Assembly: GCA_046483125.1 (NCBI GenBank) | Contig: JAWODU010000024.1 | Coordinates: 1 to 14,550, forward strand | Length of the DNA: 14,550 nucleotides | Direction: 5' to 3' | DNA from: JAWODU01 sp046483125 | GTDB lineage: Bacteria; Verrucomicrobiota; Kiritimatiellia; UBA8416; JAWODU01 | Part shown: positions 6,945 through 14,511 of the stretch, in pieces | Layout of the letters: every line of letters starts with the position of its first letter | How positions within the stretch are numbered: position 1 is the stretch's first letter | Notes under the pieces: model-generated | What the model was told of the DNA's origin: nothing | The model's database searches: none | Seen by the model: only the letters and a program-made list of their open reading frames with translations | Translations under genes and position numbers: made by a program

Positions 6945-6986
6945 GGGAGGGAAAGAACACCTGGTCCCTACACTTAGTCCCTCCTG

Positions 6987-7049
6987 CTCTGCTCCCATTG
7001 CATCGCGTCCGGCGGCGCTACAAAACCTCCAGTCGCCGTCAGCGATGCG
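6987..7049. repeat. 63-bp dispersed palindromic repeat, copy 1
   Basis: Aligns without gaps to 11889-11951, with 52 of 63 positions identical by hand count. Outer arms GCATCGC (7000-7006) and GCGATGC (7042-7048) and inner arms CGGCG (7010-7014) and CGCCG (7034-7038) would pair with a symmetric 3x3 internal loop. Most differences between the copies fall in the apical loop, consistent with selection on the stem or a shared origin. It lies between the minisatellite and the glycosidase promoter. Confidence 0.85.
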
Positions 7050-7138
7050 TGCCGCGGGGGGAAGGGCAAGAACAGAGCTCAAACGCCAAGAACCCCTCAG
7101 CTCCGGACACCGAGACCCGACCCGTCACCCCCGCGGCA
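7050..7138. repeat. 11-bp inverted repeat with 67-nt spacer
   Basis: TGCCGCGGGGG (7050-7060) and CCCCCGCGGCA (7128-7138) are perfect complements. The left arm abuts the end of the 63-bp dispersed repeat. The right arm ends about 40 nt before the -35 box of the glycosidase promoter. It has no U-tract, so a terminator is unlikely. Role unknown. Confidence 0.6.
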
Positions 7139-7180
7139 AGGCAGTAAGCACACAGCCCAAAAGCCGTGCTCACCCCGCCC

Positions 7181-7209
7181 TTGACCACGAGCACTGCCGC
7201 AGTTATGTT
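7181..7209 (+). promoter_or_regulatory. Promoter of the GH63-like / GH31 operon
   Basis: TTGACC (7181-7186) and TATGTT (7204-7209) are separated by an ideal 17-bp spacer. Transcription would start near 7216, about 40 nt before the ATG at 7255. The AGGAGAAGGAA ribosome binding site at 7236-7246 lies within that leader. Confidence 0.6.
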
Positions 7210-7254
7210 TCACGCTTACCGAACCGATAACGCACAGGAGAAGGAACGCACCCG

Positions 7255-9258
7255 ATGAACCCTGACAGCACGACCGAAACCCTCGGCACCCTCTGGCCCG
7301 AAGCAAGAAACATCCTCCGCTACGACCGCGAAGACTGCGTCCTGAGTGACTTCCACTCGCCCGTCGCCGTCGGCGCGTGGAACACCGATGCCATGGGAAT
7401 TACCCGCTTCTTTCTTCAGAGCTACGCCCCGACCGCCGAAAACCCCGTCTTCGATCCCCTCTTCAGGGTCTTCTGCCGAGAAGATGCCTCGTGGCAACCC
7501 GTTCCCGTCAGCGAACGCGACTGCTGGCCCGGCGGCTGGGTCGAGCGCGGAAGGACGTCCTCTTTTGAGATAGAACAGCGTACCTGGTTTCCGTGGCAGG
7601 GCGAACTCCACGTTTCATGGAGTGTTCGAGCGCTGAACAGCACCCGGACCGAGCCGGCCCTCGCTCTGAGCGGAGGCCACGCGTTCTCCCCCCTCGTCCT
7701 GCAGGCCGATACCCGGAAAAACGGCCTTCGCGTACGCATGGAAACGCCGCAAAAAGGCGAAGACGGACGCCCTCTTTTCAATGCCGTCCTGTTTCTTGAC
7801 ACGGACCCCGGATGCAGGTCGTGCGTATTTCGGACAAGCCCTTCGCAAAACAGTCTTCCTCCCGAACCGTCCGAGACCGGGAACAACGCGGGCCCCGGCC
7901 GCTTTCTCGGCTACTGGATGGAACTGCCCTCCGTAAAGGCGGACCCCGAAGGCGCCGCGCGTTTCGAAGCCGCCTTTACATGGGAATTCATGGACACGCC
8001 CATGTGCGAACCCGAAGAGAAACCGGGATTTACCGAAAACATACAACGATGGAAAAATCTCATCTCTCGCGCGGCCGTCCCGGCCGAAGCGGGCGCCTAC
8101 TGGCAGAGAAAGGGCTCCGCGGCCGCGGCGGACATTGTGACCTCGCTCGTCGGCTCGCCGGGTTACGGCAATATGTCGGACAAACTCGCGATCGGGGCCT
8201 GCACCCTGCATCACCTTTCGCACAGCTATTACTGGGACACCATGACCACCGTACCCGTGCTTGGACTGCTTGACGAGGAATGGGCCGCGCAGGTTATAGA
8301 AAATTTCACGCGCCACCTCGACTACCAGGATCTTCCGCCCTTCGCCCTGTCGGCTTTCCCCGTAATAAAGAATACAAAAAAATCCTGGGGAGGCGGCATG
8401 GCGCCCATAGCTTCCTGGGCCCTGTGTAAGCTGATGGATTGCGCGGGAAAAACGGCAACCATTTCCCGTCTTTACAGCCAGCTCAAGGAAGTCAATGAAC
8501 GCTGGTTCCGGTACGGCGATTCAAACGGCGACGGAATTCCCGAATGGGTCAATACCGGCGCCACCGCGGACGACTCTCCGCTGTACGACGCCTACGCGGG
8601 TTCCGGGAAATGGCACAATATCTACCTTCCGCCCATAGCCAGCGTATGCCTCTGTTCGTATCTGCTGATGGATATGCGGTGCCTGGGGAAAATGGCTTCC
8701 CATCTCGGACTGAAAGAAGAATCCGGCCGGTGGAACAGGCAGGCGTCCGATTTCGAGAAGCGTATTATCGAACTGCTGTGGGACGAAAAAGAAAAGATTT
8801 TCTACGACCGTGACCTCACTTCCTATACGCATACAAAAGTTAAAACCTTCTTCAATCTCCTGCCGCTATGGGCGGGCGTGTCGATGCCGGAGGATGAAAT
8901 CCGCGCGGCAATTGAAAACCATCTTCTGAACCCGCGGGAAATGTGGGGAGAAGTGCCGTTTCCGAGCGTGGCCTACAGCGAACCCACTTACGAGCCGTTC
9001 GGCTACTGGAGGGGGCGGACCTGGCCGCACGTGTACTTCTGGAATACCGAAATACTGGCCCGGTACGGCTACACCCGGGAGGCCGCCGAAGCCAAAAGGC
9101 GTTTCCTCAGCGTAATGGCCGACGGAATTGATCTGCCGGAGAACTTCATAAGCAGTATTGAAACACCAGACCGTCATCTTCACGGGCTTCCGCATTACTC
9201 ATGGGGACTTTCCGTGCTTCTGTTTTTCCTGTGGGACTGGCACCTGAAACCAATATGA
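7255..9258 (+). CDS. Glycoside hydrolase, GH63-like (clan GH-G, (alpha/alpha)6 barrel)
   Basis: A 667-residue protein with no visible signal peptide, so probably cytoplasmic. The N-terminal ~250 residues are beta-rich with many Trp and Phe, as in the sandwich domain preceding the barrel in this clan. The barrel carries YWDTM (326-330), WGGGMAP (378-384), GDSNGDGIPEWVNTG (421-435) followed by DDSP (439-442), GYWRGRTWP (583-591) and PENF (628-631). The DDSP aspartates and Glu629 sit where the general acid and base lie in GH63/GH37 enzymes. Known relatives act on alpha-glucosides (processing glucosidase I, YgjK, mannosylglycerate hydrolases); the substrate here is unknown. The start has a strong ribosome binding site. 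The next gene overlaps its stop as ATGA, so the two are coupled. GH37 or a related clan family remains possible. Confidence 0.82.
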   Translation: MNPDSTTETLGTLWPEARNILRYDREDCVLSDFHSPVAVGAWNTDAMGITRFFLQSYAPTAENPVFDPLFRVFCREDASWQPVPVSERDCWPGGWVERGRTSSFEIEQRTWFPWQGELHVSWSVRALNSTRTEPALALSGGHAFSPLVLQADTRKNGLRVRMETPQKGEDGRPLFNAVLFLDTDPGCRSCVFRTSPSQNSLPPEPSETGNNAGPGRFLGYWMELPSVKADPEGAARFEAAFTWEFMDTPMCEPEEKPGFTENIQRWKNLISRAAVPAEAGAYWQRKGSAAAADIVTSLVGSPGYGNMSDKLAIGACTLHHLSHSYYWDTMTTVPVLGLLDEEWAAQVIENFTRHLDYQDLPPFALSAFPVIKNTKKSWGGGMAPIASWALCKLMDCAGKTATISRLYSQLKEVNERWFRYGDSNGDGIPEWVNTGATADDSPLYDAYAGSGKWHNIYLPPIASVCLCSYLLMDMRCLGKMASHLGLKEESGRWNRQASDFEKRIIELLWDEKEKIFYDRDLTSYTHTKVKTFFNLLPLWAGVSMPEDEIRAAIENHLLNPREMWGEVPFPSVAYSEPTYEPFGYWRGRTWPHVYFWNTEILARYGYTREAAEAKRRFLSVMADGIDLPENFISSIETPDRHLHGLPHYSWGLSVLLFFLWDWHLKPI

Positions 9259-11885
9259 CAGAAAAGCCGCAAGCTGAGAAACACGGTCCCGTCGTCACCG
9301 CCGGCAACGCCCGGTTCACGGTTATCACCCCCCAGTGCGTCCGCATGGAATACCACCCCCGGAGACAATTCGTTGATTCTCCTTCCCTGTTCGCCGCAGA
9401 CCGCGAAACCGGTTTTGAAGATTTCACCCTCCGGCGGGACGAAAACAAAAGCAATCGCTTTTACATCGACACGGGCCGCCTCGCGCTCGGCTTCACCGAC
9501 GACGGCCTCCCTTTCTGCCGCGACAACACGGAGTGCAGTTTCACGAACGGAAAAGCCGGGATCGTGTGGCGCCCCTGCGACGTCAATACCCGCAACCTGG
9601 GCGGAACCATATCATCCCTGGACGGGTGCTCGGGGCCGGTGCACCTCGGCGAAGGACTTCTGAGCAGGGACGGCTGGTACCTGCTGGATGATTCGGGAAA
9701 ACATGTGCTTGAAGACGGGTGGATAAAACCGCGGTCGCCCGAAGACGGCATAGACTGGTACCTGTTCGCTTACGGCACCGATTACCTCGGCGCGCTCAAG
9801 TCCCTTGCGGCAATCGGCGGCCGCATTCCCATACCGCGAAGATACGTTTTCGGCAGTTGGTACAGCCGGTGGCACCCTTACACTTCGAATGATTACCGTG
9901 AAATCGTCGATGAATACGACCGCGAGAATTATCCCCTCGACGTGCTGGTCTTCGACATGGACTGGCACAGGAAAGACGCGGCGGACGGAATCGGCTGGGC
10001 TTCGACAAAGGGATGGACCGGTTTCAGCTGGAACAGGGAACTTCTTCCGGACGCCGAAGATCTGATCGCGGAACTGCGCGGCCGGGGAGTGTCCGTAACG
10101 CTGAACGTGCACCCGCATGACGGTATTCGGGCGCACGAGGACCGTTACGGAGAATTTGCAAAAGACCTCGGTCTGGCGCCTGATTCCGCGGAAACGCCGC
10201 TGTTTGACGCCGGCGACCGGAAATACATGGAGGCATATTTCCGGCACGGCCACGAGCCGCATGAGACGGCCGGTGTGGCTTTCTGGTGGGTTGACTGGCA
10301 GCAGGATGTCTGCATTCCACACGCGCGAAGTGTGCCCGGACTGAAACATCTGCCCTGGCTCAACGAACTGTATTTCCGCCACACGAAACGCGGCGGCCTT
10401 AGAGGTCAAAGCTTCAGCCGCTGGGGCGGATGGGGTGATCACCGCCACCCGATACATTTTTCGGGAGATACCTCCTCCGGCTGGCCAATACTCGCTTTCG
10501 AAGTCCCCTTCACGGCAACGGCTTCCAACGTCGGGTGCTTCTACTGGTCTCACGATCTCGGCGGCTTCTGCGGCGAGGTGGATCCCGAAACATACAGCCG
10601 CTGGCTCCAGTTCGGCGCGTTTTCCGCCTGCATGCGCCTGCACGGGGTCGGGGCCGACCGGCGACCGTGGAAATGGCCGGAGTGGACGGCAGGTTCAATG
10701 CGCCGGAGTTTCCGGCTCCGTTCCCGCCTGATGCCTTATACTTACTCCTGCGCCGCCCGCTCCTGCCGGGAAACTCTCCCGCTGATAAGATCAACCTACC
10801 TTGACTACCCCGAAGATGAAGAAGCTTACCGCAATCCTCAGCAGTATTTCTACGGGGACGGCTTCCTCGCGGCGCCGGTCGTCTCCGCGGGACGAGGTCC
10901 CGGGCGCGTGGCCTCCCAGGTAGTCTATTTCCCGGCGGGCACCTGGTACAACTGGTTTACCGGCGAACGTTTTCGAGGACCGCGCGAAGTTCTGGTGTCG
11001 GCAGCTCTGGACGAATTCCCGCTTTACATAAAAGCAGGTCTGCCCGTCCCCATGCAGGAGTTCACCACGCGCATGACTGCCGGCTCCCCGGAAAACCTGA
11101 CGGTGCGGGTCTTTCCCCCCGAAGAAGGGCAAAAGGAAACATTTACTCTCTACGAAGACGACGGGATTACGGCAAGCTTTGAAAAACACCTGTTCGCTGA
11201 AACCGGATTGAGCTGTGCAAGGCGGGGAAACAGCATGATTCTGCGCATAGGAGCCTCGCGGGGCTCTTACGAAGGCATACCTTCAGCGCGCAGGTGGCGC
11301 CTGGAACTGCCCTCGACGCTCGCGGCCGACAGCGTTTCCGTTAACGGCAGACCGGCAAAGTCCGCGTATGATTCCGAAAGCATGACGAATACCGTGGAGA
11401 TTGACAAAACGCCTGTCTCCGCGGAACTGGAAATAGAAATAAAAGCCCGGCCCGCGGACCCGGACAAAGCCGCGAAAAAGGCCCGCTTAGCCCGCGCTCG
11501 GGGTATTCTCGGAAAGGAGCCGGAAGCCGATATTCCGCGGACCGCGGCCCGAATACGGAAAGAGGACGATGGCGCGGCGCAGTCCCTGCTGGCCGCAGGC
11601 GGCATGGGATTTTTCGAAAAGGACGAAAGTCTCTGGGGCAACGGAACCGCGAAACTTCTTAAGTTTTACGCGCCGGAAGGAGTAACAGACGGCGACGGCG
11701 TGCGCTTCAGTGCCGAACTCAGAGGCAAAGGCCCGGGAGCTGTCGAAATGGACTTCCGCAATGTAAAGGCCTTCCCCGTTCCGGTTCCCAGGCTTCCCGT
11801 TTTCGACAGACAGCAACACCCCCGGATCCAGGCCGAATTCTCCGTCAACGGACAGAAACTTTCCTGTACAGCTGACATGTCTTGA
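9255..11885 (+). CDS. Glycoside hydrolase family 31 with C-terminal extension
   Basis: An 876-residue GH31 enzyme predicted to cleave alpha-linked terminal sugars by a retaining mechanism. After an N-terminal beta-sandwich, the barrel begins at GSWYSRWHPY (201-210) and contains VLVFDMDWH (230-238), WWVDWQQD (344-351) with nucleophile Asp347, HFSGDTSSGWPIL (401-413) with acid/base Asp405, and HGVGADRRPW (463-472). YEDDG (633-637) marks the distal beta domain. A Lys/Ala/Arg-rich linker (about 732-752) leads to an extra domain of about 120 residues that I do not recognise. WVDWQQ differs from the WLDENEP form of the other GH31 here, implying a different subfamily and perhaps substrate. I chose the ATG at 9255 because it overlaps the upstream TGA and no ribosome binding site precedes the in-frame ATG at 9201. 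No signal peptide is evident. Confidence 0.88.
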   Translation: MTEKPQAEKHGPVVTAGNARFTVITPQCVRMEYHPRRQFVDSPSLFAADRETGFEDFTLRRDENKSNRFYIDTGRLALGFTDDGLPFCRDNTECSFTNGKAGIVWRPCDVNTRNLGGTISSLDGCSGPVHLGEGLLSRDGWYLLDDSGKHVLEDGWIKPRSPEDGIDWYLFAYGTDYLGALKSLAAIGGRIPIPRRYVFGSWYSRWHPYTSNDYREIVDEYDRENYPLDVLVFDMDWHRKDAADGIGWASTKGWTGFSWNRELLPDAEDLIAELRGRGVSVTLNVHPHDGIRAHEDRYGEFAKDLGLAPDSAETPLFDAGDRKYMEAYFRHGHEPHETAGVAFWWVDWQQDVCIPHARSVPGLKHLPWLNELYFRHTKRGGLRGQSFSRWGGWGDHRHPIHFSGDTSSGWPILAFEVPFTATASNVGCFYWSHDLGGFCGEVDPETYSRWLQFGAFSACMRLHGVGADRRPWKWPEWTAGSMRRSFRLRSRLMPYTYSCAARSCRETLPLIRSTYLDYPEDEEAYRNPQQYFYGDGFLAAPVVSAGRGPGRVASQVVYFPAGTWYNWFTGERFRGPREVLVSAALDEFPLYIKAGLPVPMQEFTTRMTAGSPENLTVRVFPPEEGQKETFTLYEDDGITASFEKHLFAETGLSCARRGNSMILRIGASRGSYEGIPSARRWRLELPSTLAADSVSVNGRPAKSAYDSESMTNTVEIDKTPVSAELEIEIKARPADPDKAAKKARLARARGILGKEPEADIPRTAARIRKEDDGAAQSLLAAGGMGFFEKDESLWGNGTAKLLKFYAPEGVTDGDGVRFSAELRGKGPGAVEMDFRNVKAFPVPVPRLPVFDRQQHPRIQAEFSVNGQKLSCTADMS

Positions 11886-11888
11886 CTC

Positions 11889-11951
11889 CTTTGCTCCCTT
11901 TGCATCGCGCCCGGCGGCGCAGAGGAGCTTCCAGTCGCCGCCAGCGATGCG
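11889..11951. repeat. 63-bp dispersed palindromic repeat, copy 2
   Basis: Same length and architecture as 6987-7049. Outer arms are GCATCGC (11902-11908) and GCGATGC (11944-11950); inner arms are CGGCG (11912-11916) and CGCCG (11936-11940); both internal-loop sides are 3 nt. It starts 4 nt after the stop of the plus-strand GH31, between two convergent genes, where it could act as or near a terminator. The other copy lies upstream of genes, so termination is not its defining role. Confidence 0.85.
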
Positions 11952-11962
11952 GCGAACCGCGT

Positions 11963-11994
11963 CAGGCAGATCCTCGCGGGCGCCGGACTGCCTG
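11963..11994. terminator. Terminator-like hairpin between convergent GH31 genes
   Basis: CAGGCAG (11963-11969) pairs with CTGCCTG (11988-11994), and TCC (11971-11973) with GGA (11985-11987) across a one-base bulge. It ends one base before the stop codon of the minus-strand GH31. No T-tract follows on either strand, so intrinsic termination is uncertain. Placement between convergent genes is the main support. Confidence 0.35.
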
Positions 11995-11995
11995 C

Positions 11996-14263
11996 CTACC
12001 CTCCCGCGCGCTCAAGCCACGTCCCCTCCGCCCCCGTAAACAACCCCTCTGAATCACCCTCCACGGCCATCGCCTTCGCCCCGTCATCCCAGGAAAGCCG
12101 CGTAACGGAGTACTCCCCGCGCTCGTACCCGTAGCTGACCCCGTCGTCGCGATACAGCTCGAAGACCCCGTCCTTCCCCTCGAAAACCTTCAGCGTGATC
12201 CGCTTCTGCGGGATACCCGTGTGCGGTATATCTTCACCGTGCGGAATCACCGAACCGGCCCTCACGAAAAGCGGCAGAACATCCAGTCCCGCGAAAGCCC
12301 TGATCGTCCGCCCTCCCTCGCACCGTTTTCCGCTCCAGTAGTCGTACCACACACAGCCGTCGCCCGCGTCCGGCAGATACACCTTGCGTTCCCGGGCGCC
12401 CGGCTCCGTTACCGGCGCCACGAGAAACGCCGGCCCGAACATGTACTCGTCGCCGATATCGGCCGCTTCCGGATCGCCCGGAAAATCCATGAACAGCGCC
12501 CGCATGAACGGAGCGCCGGTACGGCGCGACCGCCACGCCAGCGAATAAATGTACGGAAGGAGCCGGTACCGCAGTTTGAGATACTTCACCAGTATTTTTT
12601 CCGCGTCGGCTCCGAACGACCACACTTCGTTCCCGGGCCGGGTTCCGTGCGCGCGGAACGTCGGACAGAAAGCCCCGTACTGGAACCATCGGATGTAAAG
12701 CTCTGTGTAATCGAATGTTCCGGTCCCTTCCCTTCCGTCCTCCCCGGTATCGAGAAGAAGGCTCTTGTAATCAGCGCCTTCCTTGAAATCGCCGGGCAGA
12801 GCGTGCCATCCGCCTATATCCGAGGACCAGTACGGCATTCCGGACGCGCAGAAATTCAGACCCGTCGGAATCTGGCGGCGGTACACGTCCCACGTCGGAT
12901 GAATATCGCTGGACCAGAAAGTGGTGCCGTATTTCTGAGCGCCGTGATAAGCCGACCGGGACAGTATCAGACACCGGTCCCCGCGGTCTCTCCGGTGTCC
13001 TTCGTAAACTGCCCGGCAGTGAGCCAGGGGATACAGGTTGTGCACGACTGCCCCCGGTCCCGCGTGAAGATAAAAGGGATCCGGGTCCAGGTCCGGCTCG
13101 TTTTCATCGAGCCACCAGCTCGAAAAGCCGCGCCTGCCGTAGCTTTCGTGTATTCTCCTCCAGTACCATCGGGCCGCTTCGGGATGGGTCGTGTCGATAA
13201 GCGCTCCCCGCCGGTCTTCAGGCGTGCCGTAAACCGTTTTTCCCGAATCGTCCTTCATGAACCAGCCGCGTTCTTCAAGGGCGCTGTAATGAGCGCTTTC
13301 CTTTTTGAAGCGCGGCCAGCAGGAAATCATTGTCCTGTAACCCATGCTTTCAAGTTCGCGGTTCATGCCCGCGGGATCCGGCCAGAACTCCGGGTCAAGG
13401 TCCATGTCGCCGAGCACTTTCCAGTGAAACCAGTCCAGCACAAGGATATCGCACGGGTATTTCTTTTCGCGGTAAGTGCGCGCGACCTTCATCAATTCAT
13501 CGCGGGTTCTATACCTCTGCCTGCACTGGATATAACCCAGCGCGGCCATCGGCGGGAGCGGCGCCGAACCCGTCAGGAACCTGTACCCCTCGTAGACTTC
13601 AACGATGTTCGAGCCCGCTATGACAAAAAACGATACGGCTTTGCCCGCTTCAAACTGCCATGACGTGAGGCCGCCGACTCCCGGGGTCACGGTGCCGCGG
13701 GAGACGTTGTCCCAGACAATTCCGTAACGCAGGCTGGATACAAGAAAAGGTATCGCGATGATTTCGCCGCCTTCGGCCTTGTAGTCGTGCCACAGTTTTA
13801 CTTCCTCACCCCCCTGGTCCATTCTTCCAAGCTGATGCTGGCCGAGGCCGTAGTAACGCTCGCCTTCCGGCGCGTCAAAAGCCGCGCGAACCCGGTATGT
13901 ATCTTCGCCGGAAACGCTGGTCTTTTCGGCGCCTGCGGACCGGCACACGAGAGGCAGGTTCAGTTTACGGTGTTCTATTTCCAGGAAAGCGTCCGGTTTC
14001 CCGGTTCGCACCGTAAAAAGGCCGGCGTTTAGTATGCGACGTTCGCCCTCGACCCCTTCCCGCCAGGCGAGTTCAGCATCGGCTTTGGCGGTTATTCCCC
14101 ACATCGGAAGGTTCGAGACCGCTTCGGGGTGCCATGCGACATGAAGCACGTCATGCCGGCAGGCCCTCAGAACCAGCACGCCCTCCTCACACTCCAGCAC
14201 GGCCCGCCCGCCGCTTACCTCGCTTTTCACTGTACCGCCCGGTCTTATCATTTCCTGGGCCAT
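11996..14263 (-). CDS. Glycoside hydrolase family 31, alpha-xylosidase/alpha-glucosidase-like
   Basis: A 755-residue retaining alpha-glycosidase with the usual GH31 order. The N-terminal sandwich includes RYYGLGQHQLGRMDQGG (136-152). The barrel follows with LPPMAALGYIQCRQRY (236-251), DILVLDWFHWK (272-282), WWLDENEP (383-390) with nucleophile Asp386, and WSSDIHPTWDVYRRQ (450-464) with acid/base Asp453. MPYWSSDIGGW (476-486) and FRAHGTRP (536-543) come next, and YRDDG (704-708) lies in the distal beta domain. WLDxxEP plus SSDI..TW resembles the alpha-xylosidase-type branch, but substrate assignment is inference. I see no PA14-like insert. No signal peptide is visible, so it is probably cytoplasmic. 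The ATG at 14263 has AGGAC about 12 nt upstream; an in-frame ATG at 14251 is preceded too closely by AGGA. It converges on the other two glycosidases from its own upstream region. Confidence 0.88.
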   Translation of the reverse strand: MAQEMIRPGGTVKSEVSGGRAVLECEEGVLVLRACRHDVLHVAWHPEAVSNLPMWGITAKADAELAWREGVEGERRILNAGLFTVRTGKPDAFLEIEHRKLNLPLVCRSAGAEKTSVSGEDTYRVRAAFDAPEGERYYGLGQHQLGRMDQGGEEVKLWHDYKAEGGEIIAIPFLVSSLRYGIVWDNVSRGTVTPGVGGLTSWQFEAGKAVSFFVIAGSNIVEVYEGYRFLTGSAPLPPMAALGYIQCRQRYRTRDELMKVARTYREKKYPCDILVLDWFHWKVLGDMDLDPEFWPDPAGMNRELESMGYRTMISCWPRFKKESAHYSALEERGWFMKDDSGKTVYGTPEDRRGALIDTTHPEAARWYWRRIHESYGRRGFSSWWLDENEPDLDPDPFYLHAGPGAVVHNLYPLAHCRAVYEGHRRDRGDRCLILSRSAYHGAQKYGTTFWSSDIHPTWDVYRRQIPTGLNFCASGMPYWSSDIGGWHALPGDFKEGADYKSLLLDTGEDGREGTGTFDYTELYIRWFQYGAFCPTFRAHGTRPGNEVWSFGADAEKILVKYLKLRYRLLPYIYSLAWRSRRTGAPFMRALFMDFPGDPEAADIGDEYMFGPAFLVAPVTEPGARERKVYLPDAGDGCVWYDYWSGKRCEGGRTIRAFAGLDVLPLFVRAGSVIPHGEDIPHTGIPQKRITLKVFEGKDGVFELYRDDGVSYGYERGEYSVTRLSWDDGAKAMAVEGDSEGLFTGAEGTWLERAGG

Positions 14264-14293
14264 CCCATTTTAAACTGTCCTGCGAATTTCCGA

Positions 14294-14314
14294 ACAGAAT
14301 ACCGGCCATTCTGT
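14294..14314. promoter_or_regulatory. Operator-like dyad upstream of the minus-strand GH31
   Basis: ACAGAAT (14294-14300) and ATTCTGT (14308-14314) are perfect complements around a 7-bp centre rich in C/G. The dyad lies about 30 bp upstream of the GH31 ATG, in the AT-richer divergent region. Its size and position suit a repressor site, but no regulator gene is visible and I found no convincing minus-strand promoter. A smaller inverted repeat, AAAATC-GAG-GATTTT, lies at 14402-14416. Confidence 0.35.
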
Positions 14315-14464
14315 CAGATAATCGCACAAAATGCACATTTATTTACCTTGAAATCCCTGACTGAAGTTTTGCCATAAGGGAACACAGACAAGATTCATAG
14401 GAAAATCGAGGATTTTGAGGCTGCTTGGCGGGAAAATGCGAAAAAGCTGATGTTTTCTCTTTTT

Positions 14465-14498
14465 TTGTCTTGACTCTTATAGGTAATTATATAATAGT
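14465..14498 (+). promoter_or_regulatory. Rightward sigma-70-like promoter near the window end
   Basis: A perfect TATAAT lies at 14490-14495, with TTGTCT at 14465-14470 (19-bp spacer) or TTGACT at 14470-14475 (14-bp spacer). A third reading pairs TTGACT with AATAGT (14493-14498) at 17 bp. Which pairing is used is unclear, but the AT-rich context and TATAAT favour a real promoter pointing out of the window. Confidence 0.45.
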
Positions 14499-14511
14499 GC
14501 ATACAAGAACG

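Noticed and set aside
6684..7082. Minus-strand ORF with an Asn-Leu/Pro repeat across the minisatellite
   Set aside because: The repeat peptide is just the translation of GATTAA-type DNA repeats, and the frame crosses hairpins and the dispersed repeat without any domain.
9201..9254. Upstream ATG start for the first GH31
   Set aside because: No ribosome binding site precedes it, and the extension only rereads the 3' end of the GH63-like gene; the ATGA overlap at 9255 is more convincing.
12221..13663. Plus-strand ORF of 480 codons opposite the minus-strand GH31
   Set aside because: Shadow of a gene with clear GH31 catalytic motifs; composition is typical of antisense reading.
14430..14470. Intrinsic terminator before the T-rich run at 14457-14466
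   Set aside because: The only pairing upstream is GAAAA with TTTTC, an all-weak stem with no GC core.
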